The translations under genes were made by a program, and so were the position numbers. This document shows, piece after piece, positions 34,301-41,832 of a DNA stretch of 51,534 bases. The stretch covers positions 1-51,534 of the forward strand of contig JAGKXC010000005.1 in the NCBI GenBank assembly GCA_021151535.1, given 5' to 3'. Origin of the DNA: Sphingobacteriia bacterium. GTDB taxonomy: Bacteria; Bacteroidota; Bacteroidia; NS11-12g; UBA955. Numbering within the stretch: the stretch's first letter is position 1; every line of letters begins with the position of its first letter. Under the pieces are notes generated by a model. That model searched no databases. It worked only from the letters and a program-made list of their open reading frames with translations, and was not told where the DNA came from.

Positions 34301-36002
34301 TAGCACGGGAACACGTTTAAGACCGGTTTTGATGACAGCAGCTGTGGCAGCTTTGGGTTTTATGCCAATGGCATTGAGCACTGGGGCTGGTGCTGAGGTG
34401 CAGAAGCCATTGGCAACGGTGGTGATAGGAGGTTTGGTTACAGCAACTTTGTTAACCTTGTTGTTATTGCCTTCGATGTATTTGAAGTTTCATCATCGTA
34501 AAACGGGCAAAAAACGTGGGACAGGCGATCTGAATCATGAGGTAACTGATTCAAATTCAGGAATTAATTCTTTAGGTGAAAATGATACAAATACACTTGC
34601 TGAAACCCAAGTTGAAAATGGAACACAATCCGCTACGGAAATGGAAATAAATTCTCCTAAAGCGCCAAAGATTGTAACAGTGATTTTGTTGCTGTCTACA
34701 ATGGTTTCGATGGCGAATGCGCAAATGAACAGTTATACATCGCATTTGCCGATGAATGAAATGAAGGTAGGAGGAAGAACTTGTACAAAAAATATTTCGC
34801 TAAGTGAAGCGATTTCTTTGGGTAAGAAGCAGAATTTGCAGTTGGTTTCATTGGAAAAGCAAGTGGCGGCCTACCAAGCGGAGGCAAGGTATAAGATGGG
34901 TTTAAGTAATACCAATGTTACGGCAGAATTGGGTCAGGTGAATTCGTGGTACCAAGATCAGAAATATTCGGTTTCTCAATCCATTGCGATACCAACTTTT
35001 TATAAATGGGATTACAAAACACGCCAACGTCAGAGAATTGTAGGTGAATTACAATACAAGTGGGATCAATTACAATGGCAAAAGGATGTACGATTGTTAT
35101 ATTATCATTTGCAACACACTTTGGAGCAGTTTCCGATGTGGCACATGCTAGATTCTGTGGGAGAGGAAAACTATAGAAAGATGCAGAAGCGCTATGCGGT
35201 TGGCGATATTCAGTTATTGGATTTGAATCAGGCGATGAAAGTTGCGGCAGATATGCATATTCAGTGGGATGCTTTAAACCGACAATTTGAGCGAGATGCG
35301 ATGTGGTTGGGATTGATGTTAGGTGATAGTTGTTCTGTGTTGCCTATTGAGGAGGATGTGAATGAGATTCAGGGTTTGTTGAATGGTAAATTACCTGAAC
35401 AAAGGCGGGAAGTTTTGACCAGTGAGGTGTGGGCAGAGCATCCGTATTTGGTTTTACAAGGGTCGAAGGAGCGATTGGCCCATGACAGGTGGATGTTGGA
35501 GAAGGCGGCGGCGGCGCCAAGCTTTCAGCTTGGCTATGTGCGGCAAAGCTTTCAGGGCTATGTTACGATTCCCCAGGGCGAGGTATTTTATGATAAGAGC
35601 CCTCAGTTTTCGCAGGTTCAGTTTTCCCTGAGCTTGCCGCTCTTCGCTGCGCAGCAGCGCGCCGCCGCCCAAAGTAAAAAAATGCAATACGAGTCGATTC
35701 AAGCTGAATCGCAATACAATCGCATGCAGTTTGAACTACAATCAAAACAGTTGTTTTCTAAGTGCGTTGAATTGGAAAATCGCATTCTGTTTTTTCAAGA
35801 ACAATTATTGCCAGCTTCCATGCAAAATATCGACATTGCCAATAAACAACTCTTAAAAGGTGAAATCAATACCTTTACTTGGGGGATTTATGTTAAAGAC
35901 GCTATGCAAACCTATTTGGATTATTATGAAATCGTTCACCAATTTGAAGCCAATTTCTGGGAATGGCAATTGTTAGTAATGCAACCAGGTACCGGAAATT
36001 AA
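31395..36002 (+). CDS. CusA/CzcA heavy-metal RND pump fused to a TolC-type outer membrane factor
   Basis: A 1535-aa fusion. Residues 1 to about 1030 form an HME-RND proton antiporter: helix 1 LLVGLGILALMLGGIYE, then LPIDAVPDITDNQVQ, and the helix-4 motif GALDFGLIIDGAVIIVE with the Asp pair 401/407. A hydrophilic linker (about 1030-1090) leads to a second signal-like helix (VTVILLLSTMVSMANAQ) and a TolC-like efflux domain (about 1115-1535). Such fusions occur elsewhere in the phylum. The metal (Cu, Ag, Zn, Co or Ni) cannot be assigned. The 3' part holds a GC-rich hairpin island at 35504-35671. Confidence 0.9.
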   Translation: MLKRIISFSVKNKLLVGLGILALMLGGIYEVTRLPIDAVPDITDNQVQVITVVPSLGAPDVERLITVPIEQSNRNIPGLVNMRSFSRFGLSIVTLVFGEDVDVYWARQQVSERLVTISQQLPPGLAVPTLAPITTGLGEIYQYVLRPEKGYEDSFDAIKLRTLQDFVVRRQLRGVEGVADVSSYGGYQKQYEVSVNLDKMRELHVGMNELYDVLSRENGNAGGTYIEHGMQALFIRTEGLLKTLQEIGDVVVKRNADGGIITVKDVAEVKEGKATRYGALGYNDEGEVTGAVVMMLKGGNSNEVVKKVKDKVAEVQKMLPKGVRIEPFLDRTKMVNNAISTVEKNLAEGALIVVFILVLVLGNLRAGLIVASVIPLAMLFAIIMMNLFGVSGNLMSLGALDFGLIIDGAVIIVESILHQLWKREMLGTVNANQREKIVIDNAGKMMNSAVFGQLIILVVYLPIFSLQHIEGKMFIPMAQTVAFALVGAFLLSLTYVPMMCSWFLPLMPGKFQSVSEKWMEKIEFKFIPLLNWAIKKANLLIALAVVIFGISVFALMRLGGEFIPRLEEGDFAVEARILTGSSVDASIQATQKASKILLKRFPEIEKIVTKVGNGEIPTDPMPMEASDIMIILKDKKEWVSADTYDELAEKMSAAVAEVPGLTVGFQFPVQMRFNELMTGAKQDVVCKVYGDNMDSLAHIAQHIGKFALGIEGAKDIYVEQVVGQPQIVVKLNREKMKMYGLRAEELNKMVEASFAGAVAGKIYEEERPFDLVIRVQETHRISLEDVQNLPIAMDNGAMISLNAVADVSLMDGPNQIQRENAQRRIMIGFNVRGRDVESVVQDVQKLVKSKVHLPAGYWVEYGGSFENLQRAKDRLMFAIPVALLLIWVLLYFAFNSVSYSLMVFSAIPLSLIGGILALVIRQMPFSISAGIGMIALFGVAVLNGIVLMADFKRKEETTAEDQMKHMVIHSTGTRLRPVLMTAAVAALGFMPMALSTGAGAEVQKPLATVVIGGLVTATLLTLLLLPSMYLKFHHRKTGKKRGTGDLNHEVTDSNSGINSLGENDTNTLAETQVENGTQSATEMEINSPKAPKIVTVILLLSTMVSMANAQMNSYTSHLPMNEMKVGGRTCTKNISLSEAISLGKKQNLQLVSLEKQVAAYQAEARYKMGLSNTNVTAELGQVNSWYQDQKYSVSQSIAIPTFYKWDYKTRQRQRIVGELQYKWDQLQWQKDVRLLYYHLQHTLEQFPMWHMLDSVGEENYRKMQKRYAVGDIQLLDLNQAMKVAADMHIQWDALNRQFERDAMWLGLMLGDSCSVLPIEEDVNEIQGLLNGKLPEQRREVLTSEVWAEHPYLVLQGSKERLAHDRWMLEKAAAAPSFQLGYVRQSFQGYVTIPQGEVFYDKSPQFSQVQFSLSLPLFAAQQRAAAQSKKMQYESIQAESQYNRMQFELQSKQLFSKCVELENRILFFQEQLLPASMQNIDIANKQLLKGEINTFTWGIYVKDAMQTYLDYYEIVHQFEANFWEWQLLVMQPGTGN
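35504..35671. repeat. GC-rich hairpin island inside the pump gene
   Basis: Contains a perfect 8-bp hairpin (GCCAAGCT, loop TTC, AGCTTGGC; 35516-35534), a CGCTG/CAGCG pair, and long-range arms GGCGGCGGCGC near the left end and GCGCCGCCGCC near the right. The frame remains open and encodes normal TolC-family sequence (FQLGYV, FSLSLPLFAAQQRAAA), so this is not an insertion that breaks the gene. Confidence 0.7.
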
Positions 36003-36017
36003 TTAAAACAAAAAATC

Positions 36018-37223
36018 ATGAATAAAATATATCAATCGGCTATTGCCACCATATTATTTACCTCAGTTGCGCTAATTCAAACAGGCTGTGGTAAAATAGC
36101 AGATCAGACATCTGCAGATTCTAATAAAACAGAAGATATAATTTCCAACTCAAATTCGGGCGATTCCTGGCAGAAGGAAATGTTGTTGAAATTACCCAAT
36201 ACATCAGTAATTCTTACAGATGCTCAGATGAATCAAATTCATTTAAGTACTTCAACTTTGGTTGCTGAAAAAGTGGGCAATTCCGTTGAACTACAAGGTA
36301 AGGTAATGCCCAGTCCTACTGGACTAGAAAACGTTACAGCCTTAGCTGGTGGAACGTTGAAAAAAATCTTAGTGAAACCAGGTGATCAGGTGAGAAAAGG
36401 ACAAGTACTTTGTTCAATTGCAAATTTGCAAGTAATGGAGTGGCAAGAACAATATGCTCAATCTGTTAAAATGGGTGCTGCACTCCAAAAAGAATGGGAA
36501 CGTCAGCAAGATTTATATGCATCTAAAGCTAGCAGTGACAAACAACTACAAGCAGCCAAATCTGATTATGAATCCAATCACGCCAAGGTTTTAGCCTTAG
36601 AGTCTAAATTGCAATTGTTAGGTGTGAATTTGAATCAAGTGAAAAACGGTAACTTTCAACCTGTAATACAAATTGTATCGCCCGATGCCGGTAAAATTGA
36701 ATCGGTAGACGTTCATACAGGTGAAACTGTTTCTGCAGAGAAAATTATTATGTCCATCTCACATAATCAGTATCAGCAATGGGTTCTGCAAGCAACGCCT
36801 GAAATGGCTGAACAAATTGTGGAAGGCAATGATGTAATCTGCTCTTTTTTAAGTTTGGATAAGAAAATCAGTACCAAGGTTGTTTCTGTTGGTAGTATGG
36901 TGGGCGATAATCGGTTGGTTTCGGTGTTTTTGGAGCCTAAGCCTAATTTGGTAAATGCGAAATTCGGACATACAATCAAAGGTGTTGTTTCGATGGGAGA
37001 ACAACAGCGAATTGTAATTGCAGACTCTGCAGTTTTGGAAAAAGATGGTGGCTATTTTTGTTTTGTGGAATCCGATAAAAAAGGAGAATTCAAAGCTTAT
37101 GCCTTGAAGGTTGATGGTAAATTTAATGGTAATTATATGATTGCAAATCCTCCAACTAGCAAAGTAGTTACTTCTGGTGCTTATTGGTTATGGATGAAAT
37201 TAAATGAATCTTCTGAGGAATAG
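36018..37223 (+). CDS. Periplasmic adaptor (membrane fusion protein) of the RND pump, CusB/CzcB type
   Basis: A 401-aa probable lipoprotein (signal ending IQTGC, Cys24). A barrel-sandwich hybrid region (LAGGTLKKILVKPGDQVRKGQVLCSIANLQ) leads to a coiled hairpin (about residues 150-200), a second lipoyl half (VSPDAGKIESVDVHTGETV) and beta-barrel domains. It bridges the RND pump and the outer-membrane channel. It lies 15 nt after the pump gene, so the operon gives a complete tripartite system from two large proteins. Confidence 0.9.
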   Translation: MNKIYQSAIATILFTSVALIQTGCGKIADQTSADSNKTEDIISNSNSGDSWQKEMLLKLPNTSVILTDAQMNQIHLSTSTLVAEKVGNSVELQGKVMPSPTGLENVTALAGGTLKKILVKPGDQVRKGQVLCSIANLQVMEWQEQYAQSVKMGAALQKEWERQQDLYASKASSDKQLQAAKSDYESNHAKVLALESKLQLLGVNLNQVKNGNFQPVIQIVSPDAGKIESVDVHTGETVSAEKIIMSISHNQYQQWVLQATPEMAEQIVEGNDVICSFLSLDKKISTKVVSVGSMVGDNRLVSVFLEPKPNLVNAKFGHTIKGVVSMGEQQRIVIADSAVLEKDGGYFCFVESDKKGEFKAYALKVDGKFNGNYMIANPPTSKVVTSGAYWLWMKLNESSEE

Positions 37224-37273
37224 AACTTCAATTGTAGTTGCTTTTTTTACGAAGAACGAATTTATATTCTTGA

Positions 37274-37311
37274 AATACCCCAGAAAAAACCATTTTTTTT
37301 GGGGTATTTTT
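37274..37311 (+). terminator. Terminator of the metal-efflux operon
   Basis: AAATACCCC and GGGGTATTT flank an A- then T-rich loop of about 20 nt, followed by T residues. It lies within the apparent 5' end of the next open frame, which supports a downstream start for that gene. Confidence 0.65.
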
Positions 37312-37312
37312 G
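37305..37312 (+). promoter_or_regulatory. Candidate -7 box (TATTTTTG) for the SGNH hydrolase gene
   Basis: Exact TAnnTTTG match formed by the right arm of the terminator and the bases after it, 5 nt before GTG 37318. Confidence 0.45.
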
Positions 37313-37317
37313 TTGCT

Positions 37318-39054
37318 GTGATTTTTGGAGAACAAAAAAATAATCAAAGAGATAGGCGAAAAATATTTGTCATATTGGGCTTGGTTTTTTTGTTCAATTT
37401 TTCGTCAGTTGCTTACACCGCTGCCCAATCAGTGAATTTGCCCCAATGTGCATTTGAATCTGTGAATTCGATTCAATTTGCAGACACTTTAAAAGTGAAA
37501 GAATGGATCGCCAATTTGAAAGCAGCCCAACAGAATGGTACAATTCAAGTTCTTCATATTGGGGATTCTCATGTTCAAAGTGGTGCAATTACAGCTGCAA
37601 CCCGAGCTAAATTACAAAAGATTTATGGTAATGCTGGGTTTGGGCTATTATTCCCATATGCCGCTGCAAGAACCTATTCGCCAAGAGGATATAAGTCAAG
37701 GTTTATTGGGGAATTTGAGTTTAGTAAAAGTTTTCAGCCGTATCCCAAATTTCCTCTGGGTTTAAGTGGTGCAACTGTGAAAACAGTTTCGCCAAAGTCG
37801 GTTCTGAGAATTCTGCAATTACCAGTTCAGCCTTTGAATACGCAGTACAAGATAACCTTATGGGTTCCCAATTCTGATTCCTTGTTCGCAACAATGGTGA
37901 AAGTGGGTGGTAGGGAGTATTTAATGCAAAAAGAGGTAGATTCATCCCATTTAAATGTCGCAAGGTTACAAGGGATTATACCAGCTATGGATACATTTCA
38001 GGTAGCTGTAAGAAAAACAAATGTTAACCAGCAATATTGGATGTTGTATGGAATGGAAATTGAGGTTTTGAATCAACCTGGATTGATATATCACGGAGCT
38101 GGTATGGGAGGCGCAAGATTAGAGTCAGTGCTCAACTCAACGGTAGTTGAAGCCCAGATTCAGGATTTATCACCGCAAATAGTGATAGTTGATTTGGGTA
38201 CTAATGATTTTGCACCTTTGATGAATTATCCAGATAAGTTAGCTACCCAATTGCAGGTATTAATCGCCAAAATTAAAGGTGCTGCGCCAAATGCTATGGT
38301 GGTTTTGGTATCGCCCATGGATATGTATTTCCATGGGAAAAAAGTGCCTCATACCTTCGCATATTCCCAAATGTTGGCCGCAACCGCTAAAAATATGCAT
38401 TGCGGCTTGTGGGATTGGTATTGGATTGCCGGTGCTAATAAAGCCGCTTTACAATGGCAGCAAAAAAAGTGGTTGTCTGGCGATGGAATTCATATGACCG
38501 AACCTGGGTATTGGGTAAAAGGAGATTTGTTGGCAGATGCTTTGTTGGATTTAATACATTCTGGCTTAATGGGGGATAGTTTAATTGAAAAAAATTGGTT
38601 GAATTACGATTCATTATGGAATCTAAAATATCCCAACAATAGGGTGTCAATACAACCGCGAATGGCCGACGATAATAAGCAGTTCACCATGGTTGGAGTC
38701 ACGAAATCAGTAAGCAATGCAACTGTAAATGCCAGCCCTAAGGTAAGTCAAAAAACTATCCCCAAATCATCGACTAAAACCAAAGTTGAATCACCTTTTG
38801 TAAATCCAAAAGTTGCAGTTACTAAAGTGGCCCGTTCTCAAATTGAAAGTCCTAATTCTTCAAGTTCACCAACCGTTTTAAAAGTGTTGCGACATACGGT
38901 TAAGCCTGGAGAAACGTTGCAAGATTTGGCATTCGAGTATGATGTAAATCCAACAGATATTAAAAAGTGGAATAAGTTGTCTGGCAATCAATTACTCCCT
39001 GGAAAAACTCTTGTTATTCGAAAAATGATTCCAGTTGGACCTAGAACGAGATAA
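37318..39054 (+). CDS. Secreted SGNH/GDSL-type hydrolase with C-terminal LysM domain
   Basis: About 578 aa from GTG 37318. An open frame begins at 37204, but it overlaps the adaptor gene and an upstream terminator. A signal peptide (FVILGLVFLFNFSSVAYTAAQ) is followed by an SGNH esterase domain with HIGDSHVQSG (nucleophile Ser), DLGTNDFAP and GDGIHMTEPGY (the Asp-x-x-His pair). The tail has a LysM peptidoglycan-binding repeat (HTVKPGETLQDLAFEYDVNP) after a Ser/Thr/Lys linker. It probably deacylates a cell-wall or envelope glycan. The substrate is unknown. Confidence 0.8.
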   Translation: MIFGEQKNNQRDRRKIFVILGLVFLFNFSSVAYTAAQSVNLPQCAFESVNSIQFADTLKVKEWIANLKAAQQNGTIQVLHIGDSHVQSGAITAATRAKLQKIYGNAGFGLLFPYAAARTYSPRGYKSRFIGEFEFSKSFQPYPKFPLGLSGATVKTVSPKSVLRILQLPVQPLNTQYKITLWVPNSDSLFATMVKVGGREYLMQKEVDSSHLNVARLQGIIPAMDTFQVAVRKTNVNQQYWMLYGMEIEVLNQPGLIYHGAGMGGARLESVLNSTVVEAQIQDLSPQIVIVDLGTNDFAPLMNYPDKLATQLQVLIAKIKGAAPNAMVVLVSPMDMYFHGKKVPHTFAYSQMLAATAKNMHCGLWDWYWIAGANKAALQWQQKKWLSGDGIHMTEPGYWVKGDLLADALLDLIHSGLMGDSLIEKNWLNYDSLWNLKYPNNRVSIQPRMADDNKQFTMVGVTKSVSNATVNASPKVSQKTIPKSSTKTKVESPFVNPKVAVTKVARSQIESPNSSSSPTVLKVLRHTVKPGETLQDLAFEYDVNPTDIKKWNKLSGNQLLPGKTLVIRKMIPVGPRTR

Positions 39055-39136
39055 ATAACTAGTGCCTCGGGAATTAAAGTATTAGATAAATAGGTTAATG
39101 TAATAAAAAGTATAAGAGAATCACTCAATAATGTTG

Positions 39137-39144
39137 TAAATTTG
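39137..39144 (+). promoter_or_regulatory. Candidate -7 box (TAAATTTG)
   Basis: Exact TAnnTTTG match, 43 nt before ATG 39188. No TTG at the expected spacing. Confidence 0.35.
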
Positions 39145-39187
39145 GTTTGATTGTTGTGTCTCAATTAAAAACACATTAGTTGTTGGT

Positions 39188-40123
39188 ATGTATAAGTTTA
39201 ATAAGCGTTTGAATATGATCATGGGCATGGCGTTGCTTTTATTTAGCAAAACTTTTGCTTCAAATCAAATAGGTATTACATCTTCGATTTCTCTTTTTTC
39301 TCAACCCAAGCCTGCATCGCCAGTGAAAAATGCAGCCGGGAAACCCAATTCTATAAATTCAGCTTCTTCAGTTGCCAAACCCAACAAGCCAACCGCTACT
39401 CAACCACCCAAAAATCCCACAGGAATCCAAAAATTGGGTATCTCAACGGATCGGAGATCAACCATTAATAAAGAATTCGTACTTAAATCGAAAGACAATG
39501 AGTTGCCAATGGTGGTTTCGAAATACAAAATAGTTCAAGATAATATCAATGGGTATTTGTATGAATCATTGGTTGCCGAGGAATTTGATGAAGTAAATGG
39601 TGATGAAGAATTGCCAGGTAATGGGCAAATAACAGAAAATAAAGAAGAGGAAAAGTCGGAAATTGAAATGGATATGGATTCTCTTATTGAGAATGCTGCA
39701 GATATGAATATTTTTGGGGAAATTGATTATTATGATGGTCAAGTGATAGGAATTTCAATCATGATGGAGTCGTTATCTCACAAATCCATTGATAGAAATC
39801 ATTATTTATTTAACGCATTAACTGGTGAAGTAGTTGATGTTTGGGCAATTAAAAGTTTGGCAGGGAAGAAATTAGAATGGATGCAGCGAGTGAAAACGGC
39901 TTATGCAGAGGCAGTTGATGTTGCAATAAATACCCCATGTCTTATCGCCGATCAAAATTCTGCTGATTTGCTTTTGGCTAGGAAATATTTAAAGGATAGC
40001 GATTTTCAAATGGATGAGTTTACTCGTTCTCAGCCGCTTTATGTGCGTGATGGTAAGTTGATTTTTGATTATACTGTGCTTAAGCGATGCGATCCAGGTG
40101 GCGTTCAGCTAACCATTCAATAG
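39188..40123 (+). CDS. Exported protein of unknown function
   Basis: A 311-aa protein with a signal peptide (MIMGMALLLFSKTFASN). A Pro/Ala/Asn-rich linker (about residues 36-80) follows, then an acidic central segment (DEVNGDEELPGNG, KEEEKSEIEMDMDS) and a C-terminal mixed region. I recognise no domain. Codon use looks normal for the window. The gene stands alone between a -7 box and the next, similarly short, gene. Confidence 0.55.
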   Translation: MYKFNKRLNMIMGMALLLFSKTFASNQIGITSSISLFSQPKPASPVKNAAGKPNSINSASSVAKPNKPTATQPPKNPTGIQKLGISTDRRSTINKEFVLKSKDNELPMVVSKYKIVQDNINGYLYESLVAEEFDEVNGDEELPGNGQITENKEEEKSEIEMDMDSLIENAADMNIFGEIDYYDGQVIGISIMMESLSHKSIDRNHYLFNALTGEVVDVWAIKSLAGKKLEWMQRVKTAYAEAVDVAINTPCLIADQNSADLLLARKYLKDSDFQMDEFTRSQPLYVRDGKLIFDYTVLKRCDPGGVQLTIQ

Positions 40124-40195
40124 AAACTAAAAAAAATTACGCAAAGTTATTTACCTTTTTCGAAGCAATGGTATAACGGAGCAAATTTTCCAAAA

Positions 40196-40765
40196 ATGAA
40201 ACTCCAAATTAATAATCCTTGTCATGAATCTTGGGAGGGAATGTCGCCTAATAATGAGGGTAGACTTTGCGCTGCTTGCGAGAAAGTAGTTGTTGATTTT
40301 ACCAACATGAAAGATGAAGAGATTATTCAATTTTTTCATCGCCCTAAAGAAGAAAAAATATGCGGGAGATTTAATAGTTCGCAGGTTGGAAGAAAATTGT
40401 TAACAGAGGCAGGACCTTGGGATGATCATGTAATAAATACAAAGCATGAATTGTCCAATGGTATGCGCTACAATTATTTTGCTTTGGTGTTGCTATTTGC
40501 AGTAGCATCTAGTATGGCATCTTGTGAATCTAAAACCACTGGAGAAGTTAATGTTACTGGACAGGAGCAACCGGTATTACGTGAAGAGAGTTTGAGTTCT
40601 CCAAGGGATACTTCGATAGATAAAAAGGGTATGAAGTCTAATAAATTACCAGGTACTGTGGAATCCACTGATGAAATAAATAATTGTGTGATCCCTGATG
40701 AAGGCGAATATAGCCTAAAAGGGGAAGTAGTTCGGTTGATGGGTGATACAGTTATCGTTGAGTAA
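40196..40765 (+). CDS. Bacteroidota protein with N-terminal Cys-rich module and central membrane helix
   Basis: A 189-aa protein. The N-terminal module INNPCHESWEGMSPNNEGRL plus CAACEKVVVDFTNM and CGRF is a recurring Bacteroidota element of unknown role, with four or five Cys that could bind a metal. A hydrophobic helix (YFALVLLFAVASSMASC, about residues 96-112) ends at a Cys that resembles a lipobox. The remainder is an acidic tail that is probably exported. Topology is uncertain. Confidence 0.6.
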   Translation: MKLQINNPCHESWEGMSPNNEGRLCAACEKVVVDFTNMKDEEIIQFFHRPKEEKICGRFNSSQVGRKLLTEAGPWDDHVINTKHELSNGMRYNYFALVLLFAVASSMASCESKTTGEVNVTGQEQPVLREESLSSPRDTSIDKKGMKSNKLPGTVESTDEINNCVIPDEGEYSLKGEVVRLMGDTVIVE

Positions 40766-40836
40766 CAGATTTTTTGTTTTGTCTTTTAATTTCAATTCTT
40801 TAACCGATTGATTATATGTGGTTTTTGAAAATCGCT

Positions 40837-40844
40837 TATATTTG
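40837..40844 (+). promoter_or_regulatory. Candidate -7 box (TATATTTG) for the SPFH gene
   Basis: Exact TAnnTTTG match only 3 nt before ATG 40848. The nearest TTG gives a 26-nt spacer. Confidence 0.45.
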
Positions 40845-40847
40845 GGT

Positions 40848-41828
40848 ATGGAAAAATTGGTTATTCTTGGCACTTTGGGTGTTTTATTGGCTGCTTTGTC
40901 AGTTACTACCGTGCAGCAAGGCACAGTAATGGTGATTACGATGTTTGGAAAATATCGCCGTATTTTATACCCAGGTTTGAATTTTAGAATTCCATTTTTA
41001 GAGAAAATTTACAGAAAAGTATCTATTCAAAATCGTTCGATTGAATTGGATTTTCAAGCCATTACTCAGGATCAAGCCAATGTGTATTTTAAAGCTATGT
41101 TGCTGTATTCAGTGTTTGATAACCACGAGGAAACTATTAAAAATGTAGCTTTTAAATTTGTGAATGATCGTGATTTTATGACGGCTTTGGTTAGGACCAT
41201 TGAAGGCTCTGTGCGTGGATTTGTTGCAACTAAAAAACAAGCTGAAATTCTGTCGTTGCGCAAAGAAATAGTTGAATCTGTTAAGGAAAGTATAGATAAT
41301 GTTTTGGAAAGTTGGGGTTATCATTTGCTTGACTTGCAATTGAATGATATCACTTTTGACGATGTTATTACCAAATCTATGGCTCAAGTGGTGGCTTCAA
41401 GTAATTTAAAAGCTGCAGCTGAAAATGAAGGTCAAGCTTTGTTAATTACAAAAACAAAAGCAGCTGAAGCGGAGGGTAATGCCATTAAAATTTCAGCGGA
41501 AGCGGAAAAAATTGCAGCTCAATTGCGCGGTGAAGGAGTTGCTTTGTTTAGAAGAGAAGTGGCTAAAGGATTAACTGATGCAGCGAATCAAATGCATGGA
41601 GCAAACTTAGATTCGTCATTTTTACTTTTCAGTATGTGGACGGAAGCAATTAAAAACTTTGCTTCAGAAGGCTCGGGGAATGTAATTTTCTTGGATGGCT
41701 CAACTGAAGGGATGAACAAAACAATGAGAGAAATGATGGCGATGAATGCTGTAGACGAACTTGAGCCATTGGAAGTGGCGGCCAAAGCCAAAGCTATTAG
41801 AGCTAAGAAAACAGGAACAAATAGTTAA
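40848..41828 (+). CDS. SPFH/band 7 (stomatin-like) membrane protein
   Basis: 326 aa from ATG 40848. A short N-terminal membrane segment (LVILGTLGVLLAALSVTTV) is followed by the SPFH domain (QQGTVMVITMFGKYRRILYPGLNFRIP) and an Ala/Glu/Lys-rich coiled coil (about residues 195-235). Such proteins build membrane microdomains and guide partner enzymes. No NfeD partner gene is adjacent. The -7 box lies inside the longer frame that would begin at 40818, so the later start is preferred. It converges with the hydrolase gene, 4 nt between stops. Confidence 0.87.
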   Translation: MEKLVILGTLGVLLAALSVTTVQQGTVMVITMFGKYRRILYPGLNFRIPFLEKIYRKVSIQNRSIELDFQAITQDQANVYFKAMLLYSVFDNHEETIKNVAFKFVNDRDFMTALVRTIEGSVRGFVATKKQAEILSLRKEIVESVKESIDNVLESWGYHLLDLQLNDITFDDVITKSMAQVVASSNLKAAAENEGQALLITKTKAAEAEGNAIKISAEAEKIAAQLRGEGVALFRREVAKGLTDAANQMHGANLDSSFLLFSMWTEAIKNFASEGSGNVIFLDGSTEGMNKTMREMMAMNAVDELEPLEVAAKAKAIRAKKTGTNS

Positions 41829-41832
41829 AGAA

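Noticed and set aside
35504..35671. Insertion sequence or integron-like element
   Set aside because: The frame and family sequence continue through the GC-rich hairpins, with no transposase, target duplication or interruption.
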